Assembly: GCF_902506575.1 (NCBI RefSeq)
Contig: NZ_LR732544.1
Location: forward strand, 5,994,762 to 6,055,774
Source of the DNA: Streptomyces mexicanus
GTDB lineage: Bacteria > Actinomycetota > Actinomycetes > Streptomycetales > Streptomycetaceae
Reading direction: 5' to 3'
Length of the DNA stretch: 61,013 nt
The position numbers and the translations under genes were made by a program. How positions within the stretch are numbered: the first letter of the stretch is position 1; the number at the start of each line of letters is the position of its first letter. The notes under the pieces were generated by a model. The model did no database searches. It saw nothing but the letters and a program-made list of their open reading frames with translations, and was not told where the DNA came from. Positions 27,069 to 36,256 of this stretch are shown here, piece after piece.

Positions 27069-27367
27069 TCAGGCGGCGGCGACGGCGTGGTCGATCGTCT
27101 CGACCGTGCCGGCCCCGATGTCGAAGACCCAGCCGTGCAGCGCCAGCGCCCCCTCGGCCAGGGCCCGGGTCACCGACGGGTGGGTGGCCAGGTTCTGCAG
27201 TTGTGCGGCGACGTTCGCCCGCACCAGGGCGGTCACCCCGGCCGGGCCGGAGGCGGGGCGGCAGCGGCGGGGGCGCGGGCCTCGTCCGCGTGGCGCAGCC
27301 AGTCGGCGACGACCGGCGCGGCACCGAGGTCGTGTCCTTCGGCGAGGGCGGTCAAAGCCGGTGCCAT
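27069..27367 (-). pseudogene. C-terminal fragment of a beta-carbonic anhydrase, frameshifted
   Basis: From 27367 leftward the frame reads APALTALAEGHDLGAAPVVA, then DWLRHADEAR, ending at a TGA at 27233-27235. A second frame then continues LVRANVAAQLQNLATHPSV, LALHGWVFDIGAGTVE to a stop at 27069. This is the tail of plant-type beta-carbonic anhydrases (GALxLHGWxYDIxTG). The zinc-binding N-terminal two thirds is gone, so it is nonfunctional. Confidence 0.72.
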
Positions 27368-27448
27368 CCGTCACCGGCGCCGGACGCGGGAGGCTGGGGT
27401 GCAGGATCCGCCTGCCGCCCGGCTGCGACGAGCCGGTGTGGTGACGGC

Positions 27449-28390
27449 TCACTCTGCGGCGTCTGTGCTCTTCTTCCGGTCGACTGCTGCCCATGGGCCG
27501 AGGGCGAACCTGTCACCGTCCCGTCGTACTTCCACTGCCCCCGCGCCACCGAAGTGCGCGGGGAAGACCAACTCCCGTTCGTCAGCGGCCCGCCCCAGAA
27601 TCCGGCGGCGGCTGGCCACCGCTTGTTCCGGTGCCAGGCAGGCGCTGCTGTTGCAGCAGGGGTGCAGGATCTGCACCGGGCTGTGCAGCAGATCTCCGAC
27701 GAAGACCGCCCGGTCGCTGCCGGACGCGAGCCGCAGCACGGATGAGCCGGGAGTGTGACCGGGGGCGGACTCCAGGACGAGGTGTTCGTCGATGCGGTGG
27801 TGACCGTCCCACAGCACGGCCTGTCCAGCCTGGTGGACGGGCGCGATGCTGTCTTCGTGGATCAGGCGGTCGACCTCCTGCGCACCGCCCCCGTACGCGT
27901 TGTCCGGACCGAAGTGGAAGTCGTCGGCGGCCGGAATCAGGTACTGGGCGTTGGGGAACGCCGGTATCCACTGCCCGTCCGCGTCGACGGTGTTCCAGCC
28001 GACGTGGTCGACGTGGAGGTGGGTGTTGACGACGACGTCGACATCCTGCGGGCGGACACCGGCCCTCGCCAGGAGGCCGAGGAAGTCACTCCGAGCGTGG
28101 TGGAACGGCCCCATACCCGGTCGCTCGCGGCCGTTCCCCGCTCCGGTGTCGACCAGCACGGTCCCGCCTGCGCTGCGCAGCACCCAGCTCTGCAGAGCAA
28201 GCACCGCCAAGTCGCCGTCCGGCTCCCAGTGGTCCGGTGCCAGCCAGTGCTCGTTGTCCTTCCACACATCGGCGGCAGCTGTCGGGAACATGCTGGAGGT
28301 GGGCAGGAACGGCTCGTGCCACTCGAGAATCCGGACGACCTCGACGTCTCCCAGCACCATGCTCTGTACACCCTCGTCGTCGTTCATCAT
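27449..28390 (-). CDS. MBL-fold metallo-hydrolase
   Basis: 313 residues. Zinc-binding motifs are complete: NTHLHVDHVGWN, the His in SAPGHTPGSS, the Asp in VFVGDLLHSPVQ, the His in VFPAHFGG. The layout resembles quorum-quenching lactonase-like and related MBL hydrolases; the substrate is not identifiable. ATG 28390 or 28387, with AAGG upstream. No neighbour shares an operon with it. Confidence 0.88.
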   Translation of the reverse strand: MMNDDEGVQSMVLGDVEVVRILEWHEPFLPTSSMFPTAAADVWKDNEHWLAPDHWEPDGDLAVLALQSWVLRSAGGTVLVDTGAGNGRERPGMGPFHHARSDFLGLLARAGVRPQDVDVVVNTHLHVDHVGWNTVDADGQWIPAFPNAQYLIPAADDFHFGPDNAYGGGAQEVDRLIHEDSIAPVHQAGQAVLWDGHHRIDEHLVLESAPGHTPGSSVLRLASGSDRAVFVGDLLHSPVQILHPCCNSSACLAPEQAVASRRRILGRAADERELVFPAHFGGAGAVEVRRDGDRFALGPWAAVDRKKSTDAAE

Positions 28391-28775
28391 GGATCGACCT
28401 TAAGGAAGGTCGGGTGATCGTCTCGACATGCATGCGGCTCGTACAAAAGGCTCACGAGGCCGACCGTCCGACGACGAAGGCAAGCCCCGAGGCGACACCG
28501 CCCGAAGCGGCGTGCGCCTGCCGTCTCACCGCCGTCCGATCGGACGCCGGACCGAGGAGCACGCCTCCGGAACGCGCGCGGCGACCGTCCAGGCACCGAC
28601 GGGAGAAGGAGGCGGCGACCGTCCGGACACCGGTAGGAGAAGGACCTGCGACCGGGAAGACCGAGAAGACGTCCCGACCGATACCGCAAGGACGGTGTTT
28701 CACCAGGGGGAACCGCGTGCCGGGGTCCTGGCAGGGCCTCCCCTGACAGCGCACGGTCGTTCTAGCGTCACAGGC
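28391..28775. other. Intergenic with a leaderless promoter at its right end
   Basis: 385 bp between divergent genes. TAGCGT at 28763-28768 is a good -10 for a leaderless start of the next gene. No other gene, repeat or operator was seen. Confidence 0.4.
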
Positions 28776-29537
28776 ATGGACATCACCTCTCGTACCGTCT
28801 TCATGGTCGGTGGCACTTCGGGCATCGGCCTGGAGCTGGCGCACCGGTTCCGGGCGGCAGGCAGCACTGTGGTCGTCGGTGGCCGCAACACCGAGGTACT
28901 GGCGCAGCTCACCGCGGAGGGGCTCGGCGCAGTCGAGATCGACGTCACCGACGCCGATTCGGTGGCTCGAGCCCGCGACAACGTGCTGAAGGCGCATCCC
29001 GATCTCGACACCGTCGTCACCATGTCGGGGACCGGAGGGCCGGAAGACCTGTGGGACACGGCACATTTCGCCCTTGCCCAGACCATCGTCGAGGTCAATC
29101 TGCTCGGCACCATCCGCGTCATCGACGCCTTCACCCCGCATCTGCTCGCTCGCGGCGCCGGCACGATCGTCACGGTCAGCTCCGGTATCGGCTTCCTCCC
29201 CTTCCCGCTGATGCCGACGTACGGCGCGTCGAAAGCGGCGGTGCACGCCTACAGCGAGGCGCTGCGCGCCCAGCTCGCGGGCACCGGCATCGAGGTCGCC
29301 GAACTGGTGCCGCCGGCGGTCGCGACCCGCATCGGGGGCAGCAACCCGCATGCGCTCGCCCTCGATGCCTACGGCGAAGAGGTCATGGAGCTGCTCGCGC
29401 AAGACCCCACGCCGCACGAGATCCTCGTGCAGGCGGTGCTCATGCATCGATGGGCCGAGCGCGACGGCACCTACGATGCGCTCGTGGCGCAGCGCTCGCA
29501 GGCCCTCGCCACGCTGCCGGGCCGCACGCAGGGCTAG
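28776..29537 (+). CDS. DltE-like short-chain oxidoreductase
   Basis: 253 residues. Cofactor motif GGTSGIGLELA; the NNAG position reads MSGTGG; the catalytic segments are VTVSSGIGF and YGASKAAVHAYSEAL. The pattern matches DltE-type SDRs rather than classical fatty-acid reductases. No SD; TAGCGT ends 7 nt before ATG 28776, so probably leaderless. Nine nt before the XRE regulator gene on the same strand. Confidence 0.85.
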   Translation: MDITSRTVFMVGGTSGIGLELAHRFRAAGSTVVVGGRNTEVLAQLTAEGLGAVEIDVTDADSVARARDNVLKAHPDLDTVVTMSGTGGPEDLWDTAHFALAQTIVEVNLLGTIRVIDAFTPHLLARGAGTIVTVSSGIGFLPFPLMPTYGASKAAVHAYSEALRAQLAGTGIEVAELVPPAVATRIGGSNPHALALDAYGEEVMELLAQDPTPHEILVQAVLMHRWAERDGTYDALVAQRSQALATLPGRTQG

Positions 29538-29546
29538 CATTCACAG

Positions 29547-30383
29547 ATGCCCGAAAGTGCGAAGACGAACCGGCTCGGCGCCTACTTGAAGGCACGGCGC
29601 GGCCTGGTCTCTCCGGAGCAGGCGGGCATCCCGGCAGGAGGCATCCGCCGTGTGCCCGGCCTGCGTCGCGAGGAGGTCGCGATGCTGGCCGGCATCAGCG
29701 CCGACTACTACCTGCGCCTCGAACGCGGCCGGGACACCCATCCCTCACCCCAGGTGCTCGACGCGCTGGCGCGGGTGCTGCGACTCGACGAGACCGAACG
29801 TGGCTACCTGTTCGAACTCGCCGCACCGCCGACGCGGAACCGGACGCGCGCGCGGCGCACGCCGCCGGAACGGGTCCCCGCACGGCTGCATCACCTCCTG
29901 GCCGCAGTCGACGTGCCGGCGTTCGTCGAGGGGCGCACCTTCGACGTCCTCGCGGCCAACGAGCTCGCGACCGCTCTCTCGCCGCGACTGCGGCCAGGGC
30001 AGAACCGGCTGCGCTCACTCCTGCTGGACCCCGAGGAGCAAGCGTTCCAGAAAGACTGGGCCACCTCGGCAGCCGGAATCATCGCCGCGTTCCGCGAGCA
30101 GGCCGGGGCCCACACCGACGACCCCCGCTTCGTAGCACTCGTCGGCGAGTTGTCGCTGGCCAGCGGACGCTTCCGAGAACTCTGGGCGCGTCACGACGTA
30201 CGCAGGCTCGAAGGCGGGACGACGACCGTGCTGCACCCGATCGTCGGCGAACTCCGGCTGCATCGGGACAAACTCCCCGTCGACGGGCTCCTCCTTGTGC
30301 TCTACTACGCCGAAGCGGGCAGCGACAGCGCGGACAAACTCGCTCTCCTCGCCTCTCTCGCCGGGTCGAACGATCGCAGCTGA
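29547..30383 (+). CDS. XRE-family regulator with MmyB-type ligand domain
   Basis: 278 residues. The N-terminal HTH covers about residues 8-75, with RRVPGLRREEVAMLAGISAD and YYLRLERGRD, the signature of this very common Streptomyces family. The C-terminal half (FDVLAANELATALSPRL; LHPIVGELRLHRDKLPVDG) is the MmyB-like ligand-binding domain. TAGCAT at 29535-29540 ends 6 nt before ATG 29547 and overlaps the stop of the SDR gene, suggesting its own leaderless promoter as well as read-through. It probably regulates the adjacent SDR. Confidence 0.87.
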   Translation: MPESAKTNRLGAYLKARRGLVSPEQAGIPAGGIRRVPGLRREEVAMLAGISADYYLRLERGRDTHPSPQVLDALARVLRLDETERGYLFELAAPPTRNRTRARRTPPERVPARLHHLLAAVDVPAFVEGRTFDVLAANELATALSPRLRPGQNRLRSLLLDPEEQAFQKDWATSAAGIIAAFREQAGAHTDDPRFVALVGELSLASGRFRELWARHDVRRLEGGTTTVLHPIVGELRLHRDKLPVDGLLLVLYYAEAGSDSADKLALLASLAGSNDRS

Positions 30384-30811
30384 CGGTGCCGGTTCGGCCT
30401 CGATCGCCGGGGATCGACGCTGCTCCGAGGGGCGTCACCCGACCGGGCAGGAGACCACCCGCGCCGGCCGACAGGGCTGGGACGCGGCTGCAACCGCACA
30501 GGGCAAGCGGATGCTGTTCGGGCAACGACCACGGCCGCTTCCGCCTACCCCGGCGAGCCGGTGTTGGATCGACCACCCCTCCACCGTCAACGACACCGAG
30601 TGGCGTCCCTGGTTCCAGCGCGTCGTACGGCACCGCCTCGTCGCGAGGGCCGAGCGGGTGGGGCACGTCGTGGCCGAAGCCGGCTCACCTGGTGACCTAG
30701 AGAAGATCCTGACGCCGCATCCGGAACAGACCCTTGACCAGCTCACCGCACCCCGGGGACGATGTTGCGTATCACTCTCATCGTTGCGTAGTACGCACCC
30801 ACGGAGATGCC
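30384..30811. other. Intergenic upstream of purU
   Basis: 428 bp. A stretch near 30590-30760 translates fluently on the plus strand (EWRPWFQRVVRHRL, GHVVAEAGSPGDLEKIL) but has no start and was not recognised; it may be a remnant. The right end holds a palindrome described separately. Confidence 0.35.
30785..30797. promoter_or_regulatory. Palindromic operator candidate upstream of purU
   Basis: TGCGTA-G-TACGCA is a perfect inverted repeat 15 bp before the purU start. A half-site TTGCGTA recurs at 30765-30771, and TGCGTA also opens the iclR promoter (31861-31866). The IclR regulator encoded downstream is the natural candidate; this is inferred. Confidence 0.45.
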
Positions 30812-31684
30812 ATGTCACCTCGCCCGCAGCCCGGCCGCGAGTTCGTCCTCACCCTCTCGTGCCCCGACCGCGCCGGCCTCGTCCACGCCGTGACCGGCTA
30901 CCTGGTACGGCACTCCGGCAACATCCTGGAGAGCCAGCAGTTCGACGACCGCCTCCAGGACCGCTTCTTCATGCGGGTGCACTTCGACGTCTCGCATCCC
31001 GGTGTCTCCCTGGAGCAACTGCGCCTCGGCTTCGGCCCGGTCGCCGAGGCGTACCGGATCACCTGGCAGCTGCACGACGCCTCGACGCCGACCCGCACCC
31101 TGATCATGGTGTCGAAGTTCGGCCACTGCCTGAACGACCTGCTCTTCCGCCAGTCGACCGGCGCCCTCAACATCGAGATCCCGGCGATCGTCTCCAACCA
31201 CCGCGACTTCGAGCCGCTGGCCCGCACCTACGGCATACCCTTCCACCACGTCCCGGTGACCAAGGAGACCAAGGTCGAGGCGGAGACCCGGCTGCTGGAA
31301 CTGGTCGACGAACTCGGCATCGATCTGGTGGTGCTCGCCCGTTACATGCAGATCCTCTCCGACGACCTGTGCAAGCAGCTGGAGGGGCGGGCCATCAACA
31401 TCCACCACTCCTTCCTGCCGAGCTTCAAGGGCGCCCGGCCCTACGTCCAGGCGCACCAGCGCGGTGTCAAGCTCGTCGGGGCGACCGCGCACTATGTGAC
31501 CTCCGATCTGGACGAGGGCCCGATCATCGAGCAGGACGTGGTCCGCGTGAGCCACTCCCACACCCCGGACGAACTGGTCACCTTGGGCCGGGACGTGGAG
31601 GCCCGGGTCCTCGCGCGCGCCGTCGAGTGGCACAGCGAGAGCCGGGTGCTGGTCAACGGCAACTGCACGGTCGTCTTCCGCTGA
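30812..31684 (+). CDS. purU: Formyltetrahydrofolate deformylase
   Basis: 290 residues. PurU hydrolyses 10-formyl-THF to THF and formate and balances one-carbon pools. The N-terminal ACT domain is FVLTLSCPDRAGLVHAVTGY. The C-terminal formyltransferase-type domain has VSNHRDFEPLA, INIHHSFLPSFKGARPY (catalytic His and Ser region) and GATAHYVTSDLDEGPII (catalytic Asp). GGAG lies 6 nt before ATG 30812. Grouping with sarcosine oxidase genes fits, since sarcosine oxidation yields one-carbon units on THF. Confidence 0.95.
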   Translation: MSPRPQPGREFVLTLSCPDRAGLVHAVTGYLVRHSGNILESQQFDDRLQDRFFMRVHFDVSHPGVSLEQLRLGFGPVAEAYRITWQLHDASTPTRTLIMVSKFGHCLNDLLFRQSTGALNIEIPAIVSNHRDFEPLARTYGIPFHHVPVTKETKVEAETRLLELVDELGIDLVVLARYMQILSDDLCKQLEGRAINIHHSFLPSFKGARPYVQAHQRGVKLVGATAHYVTSDLDEGPIIEQDVVRVSHSHTPDELVTLGRDVEARVLARAVEWHSESRVLVNGNCTVVFR

Positions 31685-31876
31685 CGCTCCCCCAGGCCCC
31701 CGAGAACAGCGCCGTCGGCGCCCCCACGTACCCGAAACGACCGGCGACGACTCCCCACGCGGGGAGCCGTCGTATAACCTCCCTCTGCGCAGCCCCAGCA
31801 ACGCCCCCGCACGGGCCGCGGAAGGCTTCCTCCGCAAGCAGCGGATCTCCGGGCCGCCGCTGCGTATAGTTGCGCT
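31685..31876. other. purU-iclR intergenic region with hairpin and leaderless iclR promoter
   Basis: A hairpin-forming segment near 31750-31777 (ACTCCCC, ACGC loop, GGGGAG, then CGTCGT) may terminate purU. TATAGT at 31865-31870 is a -10 that places the RNA start at the iclR ATG. ATAG-TTGCG-CTAT over 31866-31878 is an inverted repeat covering that -10 and the start codon, fitting autorepression. Confidence 0.5.
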
Positions 31877-32674
31877 ATGAGCAACTACACCGCAGATGGC
31901 GAAACAACAGCTCCCGCGGTGAACGGGGTGCAGTCCGTCGACCGGGCCGTCAGCGTTCTGGAGATCCTCGCCCAGCGCGGGGAGGCGGGCGTCAGCGAGG
32001 TCGCCGCCGAGATCGACGTCCACAAGTCGACCGCGTTCCGGCTGCTCGGGGCGCTGGAGGCACGCGGGCTGGTCGAGCAGGCGGCCGAGCGCGGCAAGTA
32101 CCGGCTCGGCTTCGGCATCGTGCGCCTGGCCGGCGCGGTCACCGGCAGGCTCGACATCACCCAGCAGGGCCGGGAGGTGTGCGAGCGGCTCAGCGAGGAG
32201 ATCGGCGAGACCGTCAACATCGCCGTGCTGCAGGAGCACTACGCCGTCAACCTCTACCAGGTGCGCGGCCCCGGCGCCGTCGGCACCCACAACTGGGTCG
32301 GGCAGCTCACCCCGGTGCACGCCACGTCCAGCGGGAAGATCCTGCTCGCACACCTGCCGGCGAAGGAGCGGGACGCGGTGCTCACCGCCTCCGGGCTGCA
32401 GAAGCTGACGCCGCACACCCTGACCGCCCGGGCGAAGCTGGAGAAGGACCTCACCGAGGCACGCGAGCGCGGCTACGCGGTGACGCTGGAGGAGCTGGAG
32501 ATCGGTCTGCATGCCATGGCGGCCCCGGTCCGCTCGCACCACGGCGAGGTCATCGCCGCGATCAGCGCCTCCGGCCCGGGGTACCGCTTCACCCAGGAGC
32601 GCATGCACGAGCTGGCCCCGCTGCTGGTCAAGGGAGCACAGGAGATCAGCCACCGGATGGGGTACGCGGGCTGA
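31877..32674 (+). CDS. IclR-family transcriptional regulator
   Basis: 265 residues. The N-terminal winged helix (SVDRAVSVLEILAQRGEAGV; VAAEIDVHKSTAFRLLGALE) is followed by the IclR effector domain (GKILLAHLPAKERDAVL; AAPVRSHHGEVIAAISASGP). The mRNA is probably leaderless (TATAGT 6 nt before ATG). It lies between purU and the sox genes and probably controls sarcosine/one-carbon catabolism; the effector is unknown. Confidence 0.9.
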   Translation: MSNYTADGETTAPAVNGVQSVDRAVSVLEILAQRGEAGVSEVAAEIDVHKSTAFRLLGALEARGLVEQAAERGKYRLGFGIVRLAGAVTGRLDITQQGREVCERLSEEIGETVNIAVLQEHYAVNLYQVRGPGAVGTHNWVGQLTPVHATSSGKILLAHLPAKERDAVLTASGLQKLTPHTLTARAKLEKDLTEARERGYAVTLEELEIGLHAMAAPVRSHHGEVIAAISASGPGYRFTQERMHELAPLLVKGAQEISHRMGYAG

Positions 32675-32691
32675 GCCCGCCCCGCGAGAGA

Positions 32692-32762
32692 GGGCGGCCG
32701 TGTGCGGCCGCCCCCGCAGGCGCGGCGGTGCCGGGCCGACCGCGGGAGGCGGCCCGGCACCG
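32692..32762. terminator. Two strong hairpins between convergent iclR and soxG
   Basis: First hairpin: GGGCGGCCG-TGTG-CGGCCGCCC (32692-32713), 9-bp stem. Second: CGGTGCCGGGCC, 13-nt loop, GGCCCGGCACCG (32726-32762), 12-bp stem. They lie between two convergent stops and should act as a bidirectional terminator. Confidence 0.8.
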
Positions 32763-32790
32763 CGGTGTCAGGTCGGTCCCGGCGCCGCGG

Positions 32791-33393
32791 TCACCGGTAT
32801 TCGACGGCCGCGTCCAGCAGCCAGTCCGTCAGATAGCCGGCGAAGGAGGAGCGCACCAGGACCCAGAAACCCGCCCGGGGCTCCTCACGGGCCACCAGCA
32901 CCACATGGGCGCGGGCCAGCATCGTCTGGGCGCTGCGACCGGGCCCGAAGGCACGCGGGTGCAGGTCCAGCGAGCAGCCGTGGGCGAGCAGGTCGCGGGC
33001 GCGGGGCCCGCCGACGAGCAGGGTGGTGCGCTGGGCGGAGACGTCCGTGACGGAGACGTGTTCGTCCCCGGCGGCCGCGCGGATCCGCTCCTCCAGCGCG
33101 CGCTGGGTGCCGGGGCGGCCCACCACCAGCCATTCGTCGGGGCCGAGCCACACCACGGTGACCTCCCCGGCGTGCACCACGGTGTTGGGTTCCAGGGGCA
33201 GCTGGAGTCCCAGGGCGAGTCCGACGGCGTCCGCCGCCGGGCTCTTGGCGTCGAGCCGGACGTTCACCTGGGCCAGCAGGGGCAGTTCGGCCAGGCGGAT
33301 CGCGCCCTTGGAGGCGCGGGTCGCGGCGGCGAGCCGGTGGGCGGCGTGCGCCAGGGGGCTGCGCTGCCGTGCGGTCCGGGCGGTGTCAGCCAT
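32791..33393 (-). CDS. soxG: Sarcosine oxidase gamma subunit
   Basis: 200 residues of the SoxG family, structurally like a GcvT half: VWLGPDEWLVVGRPGT, SVTDVSAQRTTLLVGGPRAR, SSFAGYLTDWLLDAAVEY. It is part of heterotetrameric sarcosine oxidase (alpha, beta, gamma, delta), which demethylates sarcosine to glycine, H2O2 and a THF one-carbon unit. The start overlaps the end of soxA by 8 nt, the standard order A-G. Confidence 0.92.
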   Translation of the reverse strand: MADTARTARQRSPLAHAAHRLAAATRASKGAIRLAELPLLAQVNVRLDAKSPAADAVGLALGLQLPLEPNTVVHAGEVTVVWLGPDEWLVVGRPGTQRALEERIRAAAGDEHVSVTDVSAQRTTLLVGGPRARDLLAHGCSLDLHPRAFGPGRSAQTMLARAHVVLVAREEPRAGFWVLVRSSFAGYLTDWLLDAAVEYR

Positions 33394-36256
33394 CGCGGCG
33401 GGCTCCCTCGGGGTCGTAGAGGACGGGACTGGCGACGGTCACCGGGACCAGCCGGTCGCCGACGGGGGCGTAGAGGCGTTCGCCGATGCGCTCCCGGCCG
33501 CCCTTGATCAGGGCGAGCGCGAAGGTCCGGCCCAGTGCCGCGCTGCGGTAGCTGGAGGTGACGTGCCCGAGCATCGGCACGGGCGGGGCGGGCAGTTCGC
33601 TGTCGGCCACCAGGTGCGTGCCCTCGGGCAGGAACAGGGCCGGATCCTCGGGGAGCAGGGCGACCAGGTGCTTGCGGTCGGGGCGGAGGGTGTCGGCGCG
33701 GGCGTAGGAGCGCTTGCCGATGAAGTCGCGCTTCTTCTTCGACACCACCCAGCTCATGCCGAGGTCCTGCGGGGTGACCGTGCCGTCGGTGTCCTGGCCG
33801 ACGATCGGATAGCCCTTCTCGGCGCGCAGCACGTGCATGGTCTCCGTGCCGTACGGGGTGATGCCGTACGGGGCGCCGGCCTCGTACAGCGCCTCCCACA
33901 GGGCGACGGCCTCCCACGGCGACACGTTGATCTCGTAGGCGAGTTCACCGGAGAAGGAGATGCGGCACACCCGCGCCTCGATGCCCGCGACGGTGGCCTC
34001 CCGCCACGCCATGAACGGGAAGGCGTCGTTGGCGACGGCCAGGCCGGGTGCGAGGGAGCCGAGGACCTCGCGGGACTTCGGGCCGACCAGGGCGACGGTC
34101 GCCCACTGCTCGGTCACCGAGGTGCAGTGCACCTTCAGCTCGGGCCACTCGGTCTGCAGCCATTCCTCCATCCAGTCCAGGACGGTGGCCGCGTTGCCGG
34201 TCGTGGTGGTGACCAGGAAGCGGTCCGGGGCGAGCCGGATGACGGTGCCGTCGTCGAAGACCATGCCGTCCAGGCGGCACATCACGCCGTAGCGGATCAT
34301 GCCGACCTTCAGGGTGCTCATCATGTTGGTGTAGAGCCGGTCGAGGAAGACGCCCGCGTCCGGGCCCTGCACGTCGATCTTGCCGAGGGTGGAGGCGTCC
34401 ATGAACGCCACGTTCTCGCGGGCGGCGCGGCACTCGCGCAGCACGGCGCTCTGCATGTCCTCGCCGTCCCGCGGGTAGTACCAGGGCCGCTTCCACTGGC
34501 CGACGTTCTCGAACAGCGCACCGTGCTCGACGTGCCACTCGTGCAGGGCGGTCGTGCGGATCGGGTCGCTGAGGACTCCGCGGTGACGGCCGGCCAGGGC
34601 GGCGAAGGAGACCGGGGGGTAGGGCGGCCGGAAGGTGGGCAGGCCGAGCGCCGAGACGTCCACGCCGGGGAGTTCGGCGACCACGCCGCGGGCCAGGACG
34701 CCGGCCGTGCGGCCCTGGTCGCCGCCGGTGCCGGCGGTGGTGTAACGCTTGGTGTGCTCCACCGAGCGCAGGCCCGCCCCGGTGGCGCGCGCCAGGTCGT
34801 CGACGGTGACATCGCGCTGGAGGTCGACGAACCGGGGGGCGCCCGAGGCGCCGGGCACGGTGAAGACCTGCATGGGCGGGGTGTACGGCCGGGCCGTGAC
34901 CGCCGGCAGGACGGGCGTGCGGGCGGTGTAGCCCTGCGCCTCGACGGCCCGGGCGCCCGCCGCCGCACCCTGGGCGAGGGCCGTGGCGAGGTCGAAGGCG
35001 CCGTTGGCGCTGCCCGCGACCTCGACGGCCTGACGGCCGCTGTCGGGCACGAACGTGCCGAGGGTGTCGTCGTGGCGGAGCGTGCCGCCGGACTGGCTGA
35101 ACAGGTGCGCGACCGGGTTCCAGCCGCCGGAGACCAGCAGCAGGTCGACGGCGAACTGGTGCTGCCCGGCGCTCTCGCCGAACGGGGCGACCGTCACGGC
35201 GGTCAGGCGCTCGTTGCCCTCCGTGCCGGTGACGGCGTGTCCGGCGAGCACCTGGATCCCGGCGGCCCGGGCCCGCTCGGCCCACTCCCCCGGCTCGGGC
35301 CGGGTGTCCACGATGGCCGCGATGCCCACGCCGGCGGCGGCCAGGTCCAGGGCGGCGGGGTAGGCGCTGTCGTTGGTGGTGAACACGACCGCGTGCCGGC
35401 CGGGGACGACGGCGTAGCGGTGCAGGTACGTGCGTGCCGAGGAGGCCAGCATCACGCCGGGGCGGTCGTTGTCGCCGAACGCCAGCGAGCGCTCGTGGGC
35501 GCCGGTCGCGAGCACCACGCGGCGGGCGCGGATGCGCCACACGCGCTCGCGGGCGACGTTCTGCGGGGCGTCGGCCCCGAGATGGTTGGTGCGGCGCTCG
35601 ACGGCGAGGAGGTGGTTGTCGTCGTAGTAGCCGAAGACGGTGGTGCGGCGCAGGACGCGCACCTCGGGGTCCCGGTCGAGCCGGGCCCGGGTCTCGGCCA
35701 CCCAGTCGAGGTGCTCGCCGGTGCCGAGCAGGCTGCCGCCCGCCTCCGGCTGGTCGTCGGCGAGGATGACGCGGGCGCCGCTGTCCGCCGCGGCGGCCGC
35801 CGCGGCCAGTCCGGCCGGGCCCGCGCCGACGACCAGCAGGTCGCAGTGGGCGTGCAGGGCGTCGTAGCGGGCGGGGTCGGGTTCCGTGGCGAGGCGGCCC
35901 TGGCCGGGGAGGCTGCTCGCGACCAGGCCGTCGTAGAGCTCGACGGCGGGGGCGGGCAGCATGGGCTCGGGGAAAGGGGCCTCGATCTGGACGACGGCGT
36001 TGGGTTCCTCGACACCGGCGGAGAAGATGCCGCGGGGGCGGCCGAGCTTGATGCTGGTGCCGGCCTGGATGACGCCGTTGGCGAGGAGAGCGGAGGCGAG
36101 GGTGTCGCCTCGGTAGCCCTGGTATTGCTTGCCGTCGAAGGTGAAGGTGAGGGGTTCTTGGCGGTGGATGCGGCCGCCGGTGGGGCTGCGCCGGGTCCCC
36201 GGGCGGGGGCGGGGGGTGGCGGGCTCGGGCCGGGCGGCTTCGTGACCGCGGGCCAC
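33386..36256 (-). CDS. soxA: Sarcosine oxidase alpha subunit, N-terminal junction abnormal
   Basis: 956 residues from the first available GTG at 36256; the family is about 960. Domains: N-terminal 2Fe-2S-like segment (FTFDGKQYQGYRGDTLASAL), NAD-binding FAD-type fold (LLVVGAGPAGLAAAAAAADS), then a C-terminal GcvT-like THF domain (FMDASTLGKIDVQGPDA; FSGELAYEINVSPWEA). Homology begins at GGRIHRQEPLTFTFDG, about residue 27; the preceding residues are low-complexity. The genes for beta (soxB) and delta (soxD), which normally precede soxA, are absent; a Tat signal coding start replaces them. The enzyme cannot be complete from this locus. Confidence 0.88.
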   Translation of the reverse strand: MARGHEAARPEPATPRPRPGTRRSPTGGRIHRQEPLTFTFDGKQYQGYRGDTLASALLANGVIQAGTSIKLGRPRGIFSAGVEEPNAVVQIEAPFPEPMLPAPAVELYDGLVASSLPGQGRLATEPDPARYDALHAHCDLLVVGAGPAGLAAAAAAADSGARVILADDQPEAGGSLLGTGEHLDWVAETRARLDRDPEVRVLRRTTVFGYYDDNHLLAVERRTNHLGADAPQNVARERVWRIRARRVVLATGAHERSLAFGDNDRPGVMLASSARTYLHRYAVVPGRHAVVFTTNDSAYPAALDLAAAGVGIAAIVDTRPEPGEWAERARAAGIQVLAGHAVTGTEGNERLTAVTVAPFGESAGQHQFAVDLLLVSGGWNPVAHLFSQSGGTLRHDDTLGTFVPDSGRQAVEVAGSANGAFDLATALAQGAAAGARAVEAQGYTARTPVLPAVTARPYTPPMQVFTVPGASGAPRFVDLQRDVTVDDLARATGAGLRSVEHTKRYTTAGTGGDQGRTAGVLARGVVAELPGVDVSALGLPTFRPPYPPVSFAALAGRHRGVLSDPIRTTALHEWHVEHGALFENVGQWKRPWYYPRDGEDMQSAVLRECRAARENVAFMDASTLGKIDVQGPDAGVFLDRLYTNMMSTLKVGMIRYGVMCRLDGMVFDDGTVIRLAPDRFLVTTTTGNAATVLDWMEEWLQTEWPELKVHCTSVTEQWATVALVGPKSREVLGSLAPGLAVANDAFPFMAWREATVAGIEARVCRISFSGELAYEINVSPWEAVALWEALYEAGAPYGITPYGTETMHVLRAEKGYPIVGQDTDGTVTPQDLGMSWVVSKKKRDFIGKRSYARADTLRPDRKHLVALLPEDPALFLPEGTHLVADSELPAPPVPMLGHVTSSYRSAALGRTFALALIKGGRERIGERLYAPVGDRLVPVTVASPVLYDPEGARRDG

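Noticed and set aside
30590..30760. Protein-coding remnant upstream of purU
   Set aside because: It translates smoothly but has no start and no family I can name; too weak to report as a gene.
30734..30811. Upstream in-frame start for purU
   Set aside because: The ACT domain begins right after the ATG at 30812, which has its own GGAG; the extension covers the operator palindrome.
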